A program made the translations under genes and the position numbers. From Gemmatimonadota bacterium (GTDB taxonomy: Bacteria; Gemmatimonadota; Gemmatimonadetes; Gemmatimonadales; Gemmatimonadaceae): a DNA stretch of 64,000 nucleotides. The DNA lies in assembly GCA_023249375.1 (NCBI GenBank), contig JAHFCT010000005.1:28380-92379 (forward strand), given 5' to 3'. This document shows, piece after piece, positions 50,973 to 60,430 of this stretch (position 1 is its first letter; each line of letters opens with the position of its first letter). The notes below the pieces were generated by a model that was given only the letters and a program-made list of their open reading frames with translations, had not been told where the DNA came from and did not search any database.

Positions 50973-52497
50973 CGGCCGGCTCGCCCTTCACGACGCGCCA
51001 CTGGAGCGCGGTCAGCGCCAGCAGCAGTGCGCAGAGCACCACGCTCATCGCGGCGGCGACGTCAAAGCGCCGGAACTCCCAGGCCGTCTGGTAGATGCGG
51101 TAGACGAGCACGTCGGTCGCGTGCGCTGGTCCTCCCTCGGTCATCACATAGACGAGCGTAAACCCGTGGAAGGACCAGATGATCCCGGTGAGCAGCAAGT
51201 ACGTGGAGACCGGGCGGAGCATTGGCCACACCACGAGACGAAACCGCTGCCACGCATCCGCGCCGTCGAGGCGCGCCGCTTCGAGCAGCGACGCCGGAAT
51301 GGCCTGGAGTCCCGCGAGATACACCACCATCATGTAGCCAAGCTGCCCCCACGCGCTCACGAGCATCAGCGCCGGCAGCGCCGTGGCGGGGTTGCCCAGC
51401 CAATCGACGCGCGGCAGGTGCACCGCGGCGAGCGCCGCGTTGAGCAATCCAAAGTCGCGATGCAGGAGCCACTGCCAGACGAGCGCGATCGCCACCGTCG
51501 ATGCCACATACGGCAGGAAGACCACGACGCGCAGCACCTTGATGCCGCGCAGCGGCTGGTCAAGCACCAATGCCGCGGCGAGTGCCGCCACCATTGTTGC
51601 CGGCACGTAGAGCGCATACACGAGACCGTTGCGCAGCGCGCGCCAGAACGACGGGTCGGCGCCTATTTCACGAAAGTGGGCAAGCCCGACGAATGGCCGG
51701 TCGCTGGCGAGCAGGTCCCAGTCGTGCACCGAAATCCAGACCAGGAACCCGACCGGCGCGATGGTGAAGACCAGCAAGTGCGCCAGACTGGGGGCGATGA
51801 ACCCCCACGCCGCCAGTGTCTCGCGTACTCTCGCCGGCCTGCCCGCCGCCTCGGCATGCCAGTGCACGGCGGAGACCGCAAGCGCGCCGGCGGCCGCGAG
51901 CAGCACAAGCGCGAGCGCGGCGAAGGCGAGCGACGGCGACGGCAGCGCGAGCCGTGCAAGTGTTGGCGGCACCACCAATCGCGGCGCGAGCGCGGCGGCC
52001 GCGGCCTGCAGTTGCGAGAGCGTCAACGCCGCCGCGGCACCAGCCGCCACAACGCCGCCGAGCGCGGTGATGCCCGGCCGAGACCAGCGCGCCGCAGACG
52101 CCGAGCCGAGCAGCACGAGCGCGACGACCAGCACTGCGATCGCTGGTGCCGCGACCCGCAAGGCGCACTCACGCCAGCGGCCGTAGAGCGCCACCGCCCC
52201 GATGATCTCCCAGTCGTCCGCGTCTTTCACGGGCGCGGTGACCAGCTCGACGCCGTCGGGATCGTGGACGATGAGCGGTCGTTCCTCTTGCTGCACCGAC
52301 GCCAACGCACTCGCCTCGATGCTGGGCGGGAACGCGGGCGACGGCGCGTGCCCCTGCGACGCATGCGCCCGGTACAGCGCTTCGCGGCTGCGTGCGGCCT
52401 CGTCGATTCCCTTGAGCACGCGCCACGACAGGGCAATCGTTGCCACCGCCCACAACACGGCGGTGGCCATCGCGACGCGCCGATGCACGCGCGTCAT
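50965..52497 (-). CDS. Carbohydrate ABC permease (MalF-like) with long N-terminal extension
   Basis: A 510-residue permease compared with about 300 in most sugar ABC systems. Residues from about 225 hold the normal six helices and the EAA motif (LLEAARLDGADAWQRFRLVVWP). The first 220 have one helix, a periplasmic stretch of about 85 residues (30-115) and three further hydrophobic segments, with an Ala-rich region. The extension resembles the longer N-termini of some MalF proteins but does not match their P2 domain by eye. ATGA overlap with the SBP gene. Confidence 0.88.
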   Translation of the reverse strand: MTRVHRRVAMATAVLWAVATIALSWRVLKGIDEAARSREALYRAHASQGHAPSPAFPPSIEASALASVQQEERPLIVHDPDGVELVTAPVKDADDWEIIGAVALYGRWRECALRVAAPAIAVLVVALVLLGSASAARWSRPGITALGGVVAAGAAAALTLSQLQAAAAALAPRLVVPPTLARLALPSPSLAFAALALVLLAAAGALAVSAVHWHAEAAGRPARVRETLAAWGFIAPSLAHLLVFTIAPVGFLVWISVHDWDLLASDRPFVGLAHFREIGADPSFWRALRNGLVYALYVPATMVAALAAALVLDQPLRGIKVLRVVVFLPYVASTVAIALVWQWLLHRDFGLLNAALAAVHLPRVDWLGNPATALPALMLVSAWGQLGYMMVVYLAGLQAIPASLLEAARLDGADAWQRFRLVVWPMLRPVSTYLLLTGIIWSFHGFTLVYVMTEGGPAHATDVLVYRIYQTAWEFRRFDVAAAMSVVLCALLLALTALQWRVVKGEPADA

Positions 52498-53792
52498 CGG
52501 TTCAGCACACCGTCAACCACGGCCGCGGCGCCGCGCGCGGCATCCCGGACCGTCGCGTGCTCCACCACCACGCGGTCGACCAGATCCATCATGGCCTTCT
52601 CGATTTCGCGGTACTGCGCCACGCGCGCGCCCCACGGCACACCGCCGTACGGCACCTGCCAGAGGAAATCCATCTCCATGCCTGTGGCGTCCTTGGCTGC
52701 CGATTCGTATGCAACCGTCATCAGCGTCGGTATCTCCAGCCCCGACGCCGCGCGGCGACGCTGCGCATCGGCGCGCACCATCCACGCCGCGAGTTCCACG
52801 GCGAACTTGCGGTGCGGCGTGTTGTACGGCACGGCCCAGCCGCTGGCGAACAGCGGCGTCTTCACCTGATGCCCCTGCGTCCGCGGTACCGACACGACGC
52901 CGAGCTTTACGCGTCCCTGCTCGAGGTAGCGGCGCAGGCGCGGGATCATCCAGTGCCCGCTCGTCAACAGCCCCAGCCGGCCGCTGTAGAACAGCCGCTG
53001 CTCAAAACCGAGCGCGCCGCCCGCCGCACTCGGCGGCGGCGCATACCCGCGGCGTGGAAGATCCGTAAGAAACTTGAGCGTGCTCTCGGCGGCGGCCTGG
53101 TCGATGGCGCCCGTAGCGTGACGGCCGTCGGGGGTGAGCACGTCGGCGCCGGCGCTCCAGATCCACGCTTGCCACGCGTAGAGCCGCCGGTCGAGGATGG
53201 TGCCCCACTGATCGACGGTGCCATCGCCGTTCGTATCGCGAGTGAGCGCCCGCACCGCGGCGAGAAATTCCTCCTGAGTCCAACCGTTCTTGGGCGGCGC
53301 AATGCCCGCGCGCGCGAACAACTCGCGGTTGTAGTAGTACACCATGGGCGAGAAGCCCTTGGGGAACGCCACCAGCTTGCCGTTGACGCGGAATGGCTCG
53401 AGCACTTGTGGAAAAAAGAGTCCGGTCAGCACGCCCACGCGCTCCGCGAACGGCTGCAGGTCGAGCACCACATCGCGCTTCGCGAATGCGGCCACGTCGA
53501 TGCCGTCGAGGAGAAAGACATCGGGCGGCGTACCCGCACCGATGGATGTCAGCACTTTCTCGCGGTACTCGGCACTGTTCGACACCGGATCGTTGACGAT
53601 GCGCACCCCGGGATGCGCCGCCTCGAACGAATGGAACTCCACCGCGTCGATGGCGTTCTCCTCGGGGCTTTGCCACGAGGTAATGCGCAGCGTGACCGCC
53701 TCGTCCGTGTGGCACGCCATCGCGAAGAGGGCCGCGGACGCGACGACGCGCACTGCGCGCGCCGCGCGCACGCTAGAGCAATCGCGAACCAT
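52494..53792 (-). CDS. Carbohydrate ABC substrate-binding lipoprotein
   Basis: A 432-residue extracytoplasmic sugar-binding protein. From ATG 53792 the N-terminus is a lipoprotein signal (SAALFAMAC, Cys27). ITSWQSPEENAIDAVEFHSFE, PDVFLLDGIDVAAFAKR, FPKGFSPMVYYYNRELFARAG and the DTNGDGTVDQWG loop are typical of family 1 sugar-binding proteins. It overlaps the ATPase gene by 20 bases, and the MalF-like gene follows by ATGA. The bound sugar is unknown, perhaps the product of the neighbouring glycosidase. Confidence 0.92.
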   Translation of the reverse strand: MVRDCSSVRAARAVRVVASAALFAMACHTDEAVTLRITSWQSPEENAIDAVEFHSFEAAHPGVRIVNDPVSNSAEYREKVLTSIGAGTPPDVFLLDGIDVAAFAKRDVVLDLQPFAERVGVLTGLFFPQVLEPFRVNGKLVAFPKGFSPMVYYYNRELFARAGIAPPKNGWTQEEFLAAVRALTRDTNGDGTVDQWGTILDRRLYAWQAWIWSAGADVLTPDGRHATGAIDQAAAESTLKFLTDLPRRGYAPPPSAAGGALGFEQRLFYSGRLGLLTSGHWMIPRLRRYLEQGRVKLGVVSVPRTQGHQVKTPLFASGWAVPYNTPHRKFAVELAAWMVRADAQRRRAASGLEIPTLMTVAYESAAKDATGMEMDFLWQVPYGGVPWGARVAQYREIEKAMMDLVDRVVVEHATVRDAARGAAAVVDGVLNR

Positions 53793-54822
53793 CGCTCGCA
53801 CGGTAGCAGAGCCCCCGCCCCTCCGCGACGCCCACGCGCACGTGGTCGCCGATGTGCCACGGCGCCTCGCCGGCACACCGCGCGACAAGTTCCTCGCCGC
53901 TCGCCAGTCGCATGCGCACGAGCGACTCCGGCCCAAGCGGCTCCACGAGCGTTACCGTCGCCGGCGACGCGTCGGCAGCCGCGCCGAGCACCAGGTGTTC
54001 GGGGCGCACGGCGAGTACGGCGCCCGACGCTTCGGCAGCGTGCAGGACGCAGGAGAGCGCGCCCTCAAACCGCGCACCGGTGCTGCGTCCGGCGACCGTG
54101 TTGATCGAGGGCGAGCCAATGAACTTCGCCACCGCCAGCGACGCCGGGTCGCGATAGAGCGACATCGGCGCCCCCTCCTGCAGCACGCGCCCGCTCGCCA
54201 TCACCGCGACGGTCTGCGCCATCGTCATCGCTTCCACCTGATCGTGCGTCACGTACAGCATCGTGGCGCCCAGCCGCCGATGCAGCGCCACGAGTTCGGC
54301 GCGCGTCTGCGCGCGCACTTGCGCGTCGAGATTCGAAAGCGGTTCGTCGAAGAGGAAGAGCGCCGGTTCGCGCACGATCGCGCGCGCCAGCGCCACCCGC
54401 TGGCGCTGTCCACCCGAGAGCTGCGCCGGTTTGCGCTCGAACAGTGCGTCAATTTCCAGGAGCTCGGCCGCCTGTCGCACGCGGCGCACGATCTCCGCCG
54501 GCGCCGTGCGGCGCACTCTGAGCGGAAACGCGATGTTGTCGCGCACGGTGAGGTGCGGATAGAGCGCGTAGTTCTGAAAGACCATCGCCACATCACGATC
54601 GCGCGGCGGCAGCCACGTGACGTCGCGCCCGCCAATGCGCACCTCGCCGCTCGTTGGCTCCTCTAGTCCCGCGACCAGTCGCAGGATGGTCGTCTTGCCG
54701 CAGCCGGATGGCCCGACCAGCGCCGTGAAGGCGCCCTCGCCCACCGTGAGCGTCACATCATCGACGCCGACGACGCCGCCCGCAAATCGCTTGACGAGAT
54801 GGGTAACGCCGAGCGCCGCCAC
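53773..54822 (-). CDS. Carbohydrate ABC ATP-binding protein (MalK/UgpC-like), GTG start
   Basis: A 349-residue ATPase. Walker A is GPSGCGKTT (37-45), signature LSGGQRQRVALARAI, Walker B LFLFDEPLSNLD, then a TOBE-type C-terminal domain (about 240-349). The GTG at 54822 is two bases after the glycosidase stop, and the SBP gene starts inside its 3' end. The order glycosidase-ATPase-SBP-permease-permease is unusual in placing the ATPase before the SBP. Confidence 0.94.
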   Translation of the reverse strand: MAALGVTHLVKRFAGGVVGVDDVTLTVGEGAFTALVGPSGCGKTTILRLVAGLEEPTSGEVRIGGRDVTWLPPRDRDVAMVFQNYALYPHLTVRDNIAFPLRVRRTAPAEIVRRVRQAAELLEIDALFERKPAQLSGGQRQRVALARAIVREPALFLFDEPLSNLDAQVRAQTRAELVALHRRLGATMLYVTHDQVEAMTMAQTVAVMASGRVLQEGAPMSLYRDPASLAVAKFIGSPSINTVAGRSTGARFEGALSCVLHAAEASGAVLAVRPEHLVLGAAADASPATVTLVEPLGPESLVRMRLASGEELVARCAGEAPWHIGDHVRVGVAEGRGLCYRASDGSRLL

Positions 54823-54824
54823 CG

Positions 54825-57032
54825 CTAGTCCGCCAGCTCCACGGCCTCGCCGAGCGCCGACTCAAAGCGGTCGCCGCCGGAGATGACCGTGAACTTGTCG
54901 CCGACGATGCGCACTTCGAGCGTGCGGCCGCGCACGCGCACGCCCGTCAGCGTTAGCTGCTCGAGCCGAAGCGGGAACGGATCTATGGTGATGCCATGCT
55001 CGTGCGGCCGCACGCCGGCCGCGTACTGCAGGATGAGATCCGCCACCCACGAATGCTGGTAGTCGTCGATGCCGCGGTACACCGACGCATGCCCGGTGAA
55101 CGGATTGTAATGCTCAAAGCAGTTCGGACGGCGCAAGTCGCCGTCGTGGAACATCATTCGCACGAATCGCTTGATGAGTTCGCCGGCCTGCTCGCGCAGG
55201 TGGTGCGCGCCGAGCCGCGACGCGGCGGCCAGCGCTTCCACCAGATGACTGTTCGTCATCGGCCAGGTGCGCCCGTTCCACGGGCACACGTGCCGCTTGC
55301 CTTTCCATTCGGCTTCGGCGCTGAACAGCGGGTCGTCGAGGCTCGACGACGGCACCGGGTACGGCGTCCAGAACTGTTTGGGATCGAGCAGCGAATGGCG
55401 GAGTCCGCGCAGATGCGATTCGTCCACGATGTCCGTGAAGTACGGATAGAAGCAGACGGCCGCCTTCACGGCGGTGCGCGCGCCCGTGACCGGATGCACG
55501 TCGGAGAACATCTCGCGCGCGGGGTCCCACATGTCGTCGCGCACCGCGTCGCGCGTGCGCGTCGCCAACGCCTTCCAGCGCGCGGCGTCGCCGTTGCCGC
55601 GCGCGGCGCATCGCTCGAGCGTGCGGAAGAGCACGTAGGCATAGACCGTGACGTCGATGCCCTTGAGCCGCAGCCGGTTCTCCCAGCCGTACCGGTCGGC
55701 GTCCGGATCCACCGCCTGATACCGGCTCATGTACTCTTGACCCGTCTCGTACTGGTCGACGACGTCGAACATCCCCGTGCCGCCGGCATCGCGGGTGCGC
55801 ACCATCCACTCGGCGAATCGCGCCATCGCCGGATACAGTTCGGCGATGAACGCATCGTCGGGCCACGCCGCGTCGAGCGCCATCAGGGCACCACCCCAGT
55901 CGGCGTGATAGTAGTCGGTGCCGGTGAGATGATTGGCGTAGACGCGCCCGTGCAGCGAGCCGTCCTCCTTTTGATGCGCGAAGAACGTGCGTAGCACGCC
56001 GCGCGCGTGCGACGGGTCATCGAGCCAGCGCAGCTCGCGCGCGTGGCACTGCGCCGAGTAGGAGATGGGCTGATGGAAGAAGCCGGGGCCCTCGCACATT
56101 GACGGCCACTTGTGATTGCCGTGGCCGGCGGCCGTCGCATGCAGGTGCAGTCCGTACCAGCGGTACCAGTAGTACGTCTCGAGATAGGGATCGGAGCAGC
56201 GGAGCTGCGGCACGCGCTCAAACCATGCGTGCCACCGGCGACGGCTGGCGCCGGCGATCGTCCCGTGCGTCGGGCGTGCGCTGCGCGGCGCGTCGACGAC
56301 GGGCAGCGCCTTGTCGTCGGCGACGATCTTCATCGCAAAGACGGCCGACGCGCCCTGATATCCGATGTCAATCGTGCGGTGCACCGCGGCATAGAAGAGG
56401 CCGTCGGGCGAAATTCCCTCGTCGCGCACGGTGCGCGGCAATCCGCCGGCGCGCCACTGTTCGACGAACGGTGTATGCCGCCACAGTGGCTGCGCCGCGC
56501 TCCGTTCGCTGCGCGATCCCGCCCAGCTCGCCGCCTCGCCGACGCAGGCCAGCTCGGCGCGCACCCGCAGCGGCTGCTGCCGCCGGTCACTGAGAACGCG
56601 TGAGAACCGTACGGCACCGTCTGCCCATTGTGCTTCGCCCAGCGGCACCGAGGCACCGTCCTGCGCCGTCCACGCGACGAGATGCACCCGCACCGGCTCG
56701 AAGGCCGCGAAGCGCCACTCAGAAACGAAAACGCCGCCCGGGTGCACGGTCCGTACTTCCGTCGCCGTGATGCCCGACTCGAGTCGATAGGTCACCGTGA
56801 GATCGGCGGGCGTCCAGCGTCGCGACGTGGCCCGCGCCGGCACTTCCTGGCCCGACGCGTCGAGCACCGTCACGGTGAAGAGCGGCGCGAACGCGTACTG
56901 GTAGATCGTCGCCTCGTCCCAGAACCCGGGCGTATCGAGCCAGGCAGGATACGTCGGCGCGAACAGCGTACCGTCGCCGGCGCCCAGATACCATTTGTCG
57001 TCGCGCGCGAGGTGTTCGATGGGATCGAGCAT
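54825..57032 (-). CDS. MGH1-like glycoside hydrolase ((alpha/alpha)6 fold)
   Basis: A 735-residue cytosolic hydrolase with no signal peptide. An N-terminal beta-sandwich region (about 1-250) is followed by an (alpha/alpha)6 barrel with LETYYWYRWYGLHLHA, GTDYYHADWGGALMALDA, and CPWNGRTWPMTNSHLVEALA near the C-terminal end, the last being typical of GH63- and mannosylglycerate-hydrolase-like families. It is upstream of and nearly fused to the sugar ABC importer, so its substrate is probably what the importer brings in. Start at ATG 57032 with no better alternative. Confidence 0.82.
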   Translation of the reverse strand: MLDPIEHLARDDKWYLGAGDGTLFAPTYPAWLDTPGFWDEATIYQYAFAPLFTVTVLDASGQEVPARATSRRWTPADLTVTYRLESGITATEVRTVHPGGVFVSEWRFAAFEPVRVHLVAWTAQDGASVPLGEAQWADGAVRFSRVLSDRRQQPLRVRAELACVGEAASWAGSRSERSAAQPLWRHTPFVEQWRAGGLPRTVRDEGISPDGLFYAAVHRTIDIGYQGASAVFAMKIVADDKALPVVDAPRSARPTHGTIAGASRRRWHAWFERVPQLRCSDPYLETYYWYRWYGLHLHATAAGHGNHKWPSMCEGPGFFHQPISYSAQCHARELRWLDDPSHARGVLRTFFAHQKEDGSLHGRVYANHLTGTDYYHADWGGALMALDAAWPDDAFIAELYPAMARFAEWMVRTRDAGGTGMFDVVDQYETGQEYMSRYQAVDPDADRYGWENRLRLKGIDVTVYAYVLFRTLERCAARGNGDAARWKALATRTRDAVRDDMWDPAREMFSDVHPVTGARTAVKAAVCFYPYFTDIVDESHLRGLRHSLLDPKQFWTPYPVPSSSLDDPLFSAEAEWKGKRHVCPWNGRTWPMTNSHLVEALAAASRLGAHHLREQAGELIKRFVRMMFHDGDLRRPNCFEHYNPFTGHASVYRGIDDYQHSWVADLILQYAAGVRPHEHGITIDPFPLRLEQLTLTGVRVRGRTLEVRIVGDKFTVISGGDRFESALGEAVELAD

Positions 57033-57176
57033 CAGCCGTCAGGGAAGCGTCGCAGCAAACTTCGCATCTGGTACGCCGCCTCACAATGCGGCGCGGCGCA
57101 CCGCGGCACGAAGAAGCGCGCCACGCGTGCCCCACCGCGAGCAACGCCGGTCCTCGCGATGGGTGCCACGAATGCA

Positions 57177-57207
57177 AACCGGCGCGGGATCGAGTCCCGC
57201 GCCGGTT
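57177..57207 (-). terminator. Terminator of the ccm operon
   Basis: AACCGGCGCGGGA / TCCCGCGCCGGTT (57177-57189 and 57195-57207) with a five-base loop, a perfect 13-bp stem. On the minus strand TTTGCATT overlaps and follows, giving a short T-run. It lies 28 bases past the ccmH stop. Confidence 0.8.
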
Positions 57208-57234
57208 GATCACGCCTCGGAGAGACAGCGACGG

Positions 57235-57786
57235 TCAGTCGTCGTCCGCATTCACCTCAGCGCCGGCCGCCACCGGCCCCGCCGCCGTCCATTTCTTCAC
57301 GATGAACACGATGAAGATCGCCCCGCCCACAACCAGCAGCGCGGGAATCGCGTAGATGAGCACGTTGAATCCGTGCGCCTGCGGCTCGAGGAGAATCCAC
57401 TCGCCGTACTTCGAGATGAAGTAGTCCTTGACCTGCTCCTGCGACTTGCCAGCGGCGAGCTGCTCCTTGACCACCGTGCGCATCTGCTGCGACAGCTCCG
57501 ACGGTGAATCCTGAATGGAGAGGCCCTGGCACACGGGGCACCGCAGCTGCGACGCCACCGACTTGGTCGCGGACTCGAGCGTCGCGTCGTTCTTCTGCGC
57601 GTCGGTCAGTGTCCCCTGCACCTGCACGCGCAGCGCGCCGCTGTCCTGCGGTGCGCTCGCCGGCGCACCGGGGAGTGCGGGCGCCTGTGCGGCGGCCGCG
57701 CTCGCCGCGAGGGAAATCGCGGCCGCGAGCGAGAACACCGCCGCGAGCGAACGCACGGCACGCTTGGGACTGTGAACGTTGGTCAT
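57235..57786 (-). CDS. ccmH: Cytochrome c maturation protein CcmH (thiol oxidoreductase)
   Basis: Periplasmic, membrane-anchored protein that reduces apocytochrome CXXCH and presents it to CcmF. The 183 residues have a signal peptide, the RCPVCQ motif (C83/C86), SQQMRTVVKEQLAAGKSQ and a C-terminal anchor (LIYAIPALLVVGGAIFIVF). This is the CcmL-like short form without the TPR half (CcmI), which is not seen here. It overlaps ccmG (ATGA) and ends the operon. Confidence 0.94.
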   Translation of the reverse strand: MTNVHSPKRAVRSLAAVFSLAAAISLAASAAAAQAPALPGAPASAPQDSGALRVQVQGTLTDAQKNDATLESATKSVASQLRCPVCQGLSIQDSPSELSQQMRTVVKEQLAAGKSQEQVKDYFISKYGEWILLEPQAHGFNVLIYAIPALLVVGGAIFIVFIVKKWTAAGPVAAGAEVNADDD

Positions 57787-58424
57787 TTGGGGCTCCCCGT
57801 TTTCGCGTTCGGCGTCGACGAGTCCTTGGCCGGAGTCGCCACGGCCGGCGCGCTGACGTTCGCGGCCTGCGCCGCCGCCATGAGCGAATCGACCTTCAGA
57901 CGCACCATGCCCGGCGACACCGGCCCGGTATTCTTGAACGCCACCCGGCCGTTCGCATCGAGGAAGAACGTTTCGGGAACGCCGTAGAGGCCGTAATCAA
58001 TCGCCACCCGCGCGCCGGGATCGTCCACCGACGGATACGACTGCCCGCCCATCTCGGAGATCCACGCGCGTCCCTTGTCGGGCACGTCGTTGTAGAGCAC
58101 GCCGAGGAACTGCACGGGCTTTCCCTCGTACGTCTGCGCCACCTGCGAGAGCGCACTGTGCTCGTCGCGGCACGCGAGGCACCATGAAGCCCAGAAGTTC
58201 AGCACCACCACCTTGCCGCGCAGATCCGAGAGGCGCATCGTCTCGCCCACTGGGCGCATGAGCCCGCCCTGCCCCGGCGAAAACACGGCGAGTGCAAAGG
58301 CTGGCGCCTGTCGCCCCGGAAGCGGCGAAGGGATGTTGTTCGGATCGCGCGTCAGCCCCCACGCGAACAGTCCGATCACAGGCGCGGCCGTAGCCGCGGC
58401 AATGGTCGCGCGTTTCCAGTTCAC
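57783..58424 (-). CDS. ccmG: Thiol:disulfide interchange protein CcmG/DsbE
   Basis: Membrane-anchored periplasmic thioredoxin of 213 residues. One N-terminal helix (IAAATAAPVIGLFAWGL), then a TlpA-like fold with FWASWCLACRDEHS (C82/C85) and the cis-Pro segment GVPETFFLDANG. It keeps apocytochrome c thiols reduced. It overlaps ccmF and ccmH by four bases each. The C-terminal tail is Ala/Thr-rich. Confidence 0.95.
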   Translation of the reverse strand: MNWKRATIAAATAAPVIGLFAWGLTRDPNNIPSPLPGRQAPAFALAVFSPGQGGLMRPVGETMRLSDLRGKVVVLNFWASWCLACRDEHSALSQVAQTYEGKPVQFLGVLYNDVPDKGRAWISEMGGQSYPSVDDPGARVAIDYGLYGVPETFFLDANGRVAFKNTGPVSPGMVRLKVDSLMAAAQAANVSAPAVATPAKDSSTPNAKTGSPK

Positions 58425-60430
58425 GCCTGGCCCTCCGATAGCCGCGGTGCGGACGGCGCGGCGGACTCAACACGCACCGCCGTGCGCTCTCGCGTCGGCC
58501 ACATGGCGATGATCGCGCCAAGGCAAACCACATAGCCGCCAAACCAGATCCACGGCACGAGCGGTTCCCAGATGAGTTTCACCGTGACGTTCGACCCATC
58601 CTGCCGGAACGCCATCAGGTTCATGTACATGTCGCCCGTGAGCAGGCTGCGCGCCTGCGGCGTCGGCACCGGCTGCGCCGACGTGGGATAGTAGTTCATG
58701 CGCGGTTCGATGGTGCCAACCACGCGATTGCCGTCCATCACTTCCATCGTCGCACCCACCACTTGGCGCTGCTTCTCCTCGCGCATCCAGGCGCTCTTGA
58801 AGCGCACGGTATGCCCCGAGACCGTCAGCGACTCACCAGGCTTGAGCGTCGCTTCCTGCTCCGACTTGAACGTCGACGATGCCGCCACGCCGAAGGCCAC
58901 GAGCACCACGCCGATGTGCGACACGTATCCGCCATAGCGGCGCCGGTTGCCGCTGATGAGCCGCATCAGCGCCGTCAACCAGCCCTCGCCGTGCGCCTTG
59001 ACGCGGGCGTTCGCTCCACGCACGAACTCCTCGACATTGACGCCCAGCGCGAATCCGGCAAACACGAACGCCAGCACGGAATACGCGTTGCGCGCGCCCG
59101 CCACCAGCGCCGCGACGCCAACCAGCACGCCCACGATCACGCCGGGAATCAGCTTGCCCTTCAACTCGGGCCCGGCGCCTTTCCGCCACGGCAGCGCCGG
59201 TCCGACGCCCATGAGGAAGAGCAGCGCCACCATGATGGGGATGCTCATCCGATTGAAGAATGGCGTCCCCACGCTCACCTTCACGCCGCGCGCGGCCTCC
59301 GCCACCAGCGGGAAGAGCGTGCCAATCAGCACCGTGAACATGAAGACGGTGAAAAGCATGTTCTGCAGCAGGAACACCGTCTCGCGCGACAGCGGGGCGT
59401 CGAGGCGCCCGTCCGAACCGAGCTTGTCGCTGTTGCCGGCCACCATGACAAGCGTGACGAGCAGCACGAGCGCGATGAAGCCGAGGAAGTAGTAGCCGAT
59501 AGTGCCCTGCGTGAACGCGTGCACCGACGAAATGATGCCCGAGCGCGTGAGGAACGTGCCGAGGATCGTCAGCACGAACGTGCCAACCATCAGGTTCAGG
59601 TTCCACAGCTTCAGCATGCCGCGCCGCTCCTGCACGATGACGGAATGCAGATACGCCGTGGCCGTCAGCCACGGGATGAACGACGCATTCTCGACGGGAT
59701 CCCACGCCCAGTAGCCGCCCCACCCGAGCACTTCGTACGACCACCACATGCCGGCGATGATCGCCGCCGTCAGGAAGGCCCACGCCACGAGCGTCCAGCG
59801 CCGCGTGATCCGCGCCCAGTCGTCGCTCGCCACTTCGCCGGAGAACATGGCACCCATCGCGAACGCAAACGGCACGGTCATGCCGACGTAGCCCAGATAC
59901 AGCAGCGGCGGGTGCACACCCATCAGGATGTGGTTCTGCAGCAGCGGATTCGGCCCAGGTCCGTCGAACGGCACCGGGAAGACCGGCTGGAACGGGTTGG
60001 CCGGTCCGAGCAGCAGGATGTGGAAGAACAACGCCACCACGAGTAGCGTCATCGCCGCGTACGGAACGAGGTTCCCTTCGCGTTTACGATTGAACCAGAC
60101 CACCGCCGCCGCGTACATGCCGAGCACCCACGCCCAGAAGACAATCGATCCTTCGAGCGCGCCCCACAGCGAAATGACGGTGTAGAAAGTCGGCGTCGCG
60201 CGGCTGCCCACCTGCGCGACGTACGAGATGCTGAAATCGTGCGACACCAGGCCCCAGACGAGCGCCAGCGTCGCCACGGTGACAAGCACGAAGTTCGTGT
60301 ACACCGCGGCGTACGACAGCATCAGCCAGTCGCGCCGTCCGCGGTGGATCGCCAGCGGCGTCAGAATCGCCCCGAGCGCGGTCACCGCGAGCGCGACGAG
60401 GATGGCGTTGGAAGCAAGCAGGCGGATCAT
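58421..60430 (-). CDS. ccmF: Cytochrome c-type biogenesis protein CcmF
   Basis: Core heme lyase of system I, 669 residues, about 15 helices. The tryptophan-rich WWD segment is WGGYWAWDPVENASF (about 235-250), and LGYVGMTVPFAFAMGAM and the periplasmic loop with IEPRMNYYP (about 610) are family features. It joins heme from holo-CcmE to apocytochrome c with CcmH. It overlaps ccmE and ccmG by four bases each. Confidence 0.96.
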   Translation of the reverse strand: MIRLLASNAILVALAVTALGAILTPLAIHRGRRDWLMLSYAAVYTNFVLVTVATLALVWGLVSHDFSISYVAQVGSRATPTFYTVISLWGALEGSIVFWAWVLGMYAAAVVWFNRKREGNLVPYAAMTLLVVALFFHILLLGPANPFQPVFPVPFDGPGPNPLLQNHILMGVHPPLLYLGYVGMTVPFAFAMGAMFSGEVASDDWARITRRWTLVAWAFLTAAIIAGMWWSYEVLGWGGYWAWDPVENASFIPWLTATAYLHSVIVQERRGMLKLWNLNLMVGTFVLTILGTFLTRSGIISSVHAFTQGTIGYYFLGFIALVLLVTLVMVAGNSDKLGSDGRLDAPLSRETVFLLQNMLFTVFMFTVLIGTLFPLVAEAARGVKVSVGTPFFNRMSIPIMVALLFLMGVGPALPWRKGAGPELKGKLIPGVIVGVLVGVAALVAGARNAYSVLAFVFAGFALGVNVEEFVRGANARVKAHGEGWLTALMRLISGNRRRYGGYVSHIGVVLVAFGVAASSTFKSEQEATLKPGESLTVSGHTVRFKSAWMREEKQRQVVGATMEVMDGNRVVGTIEPRMNYYPTSAQPVPTPQARSLLTGDMYMNLMAFRQDGSNVTVKLIWEPLVPWIWFGGYVVCLGAIIAMWPTRERTAVRVESAAPSAPRLSEGQA

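Noticed and set aside
53793..53936. Upstream extension of the substrate-binding protein
   Set aside because: Arg/Cys-rich nonsense inside the ATPase gene. ATG 53792 gives a canonical lipoprotein signal.
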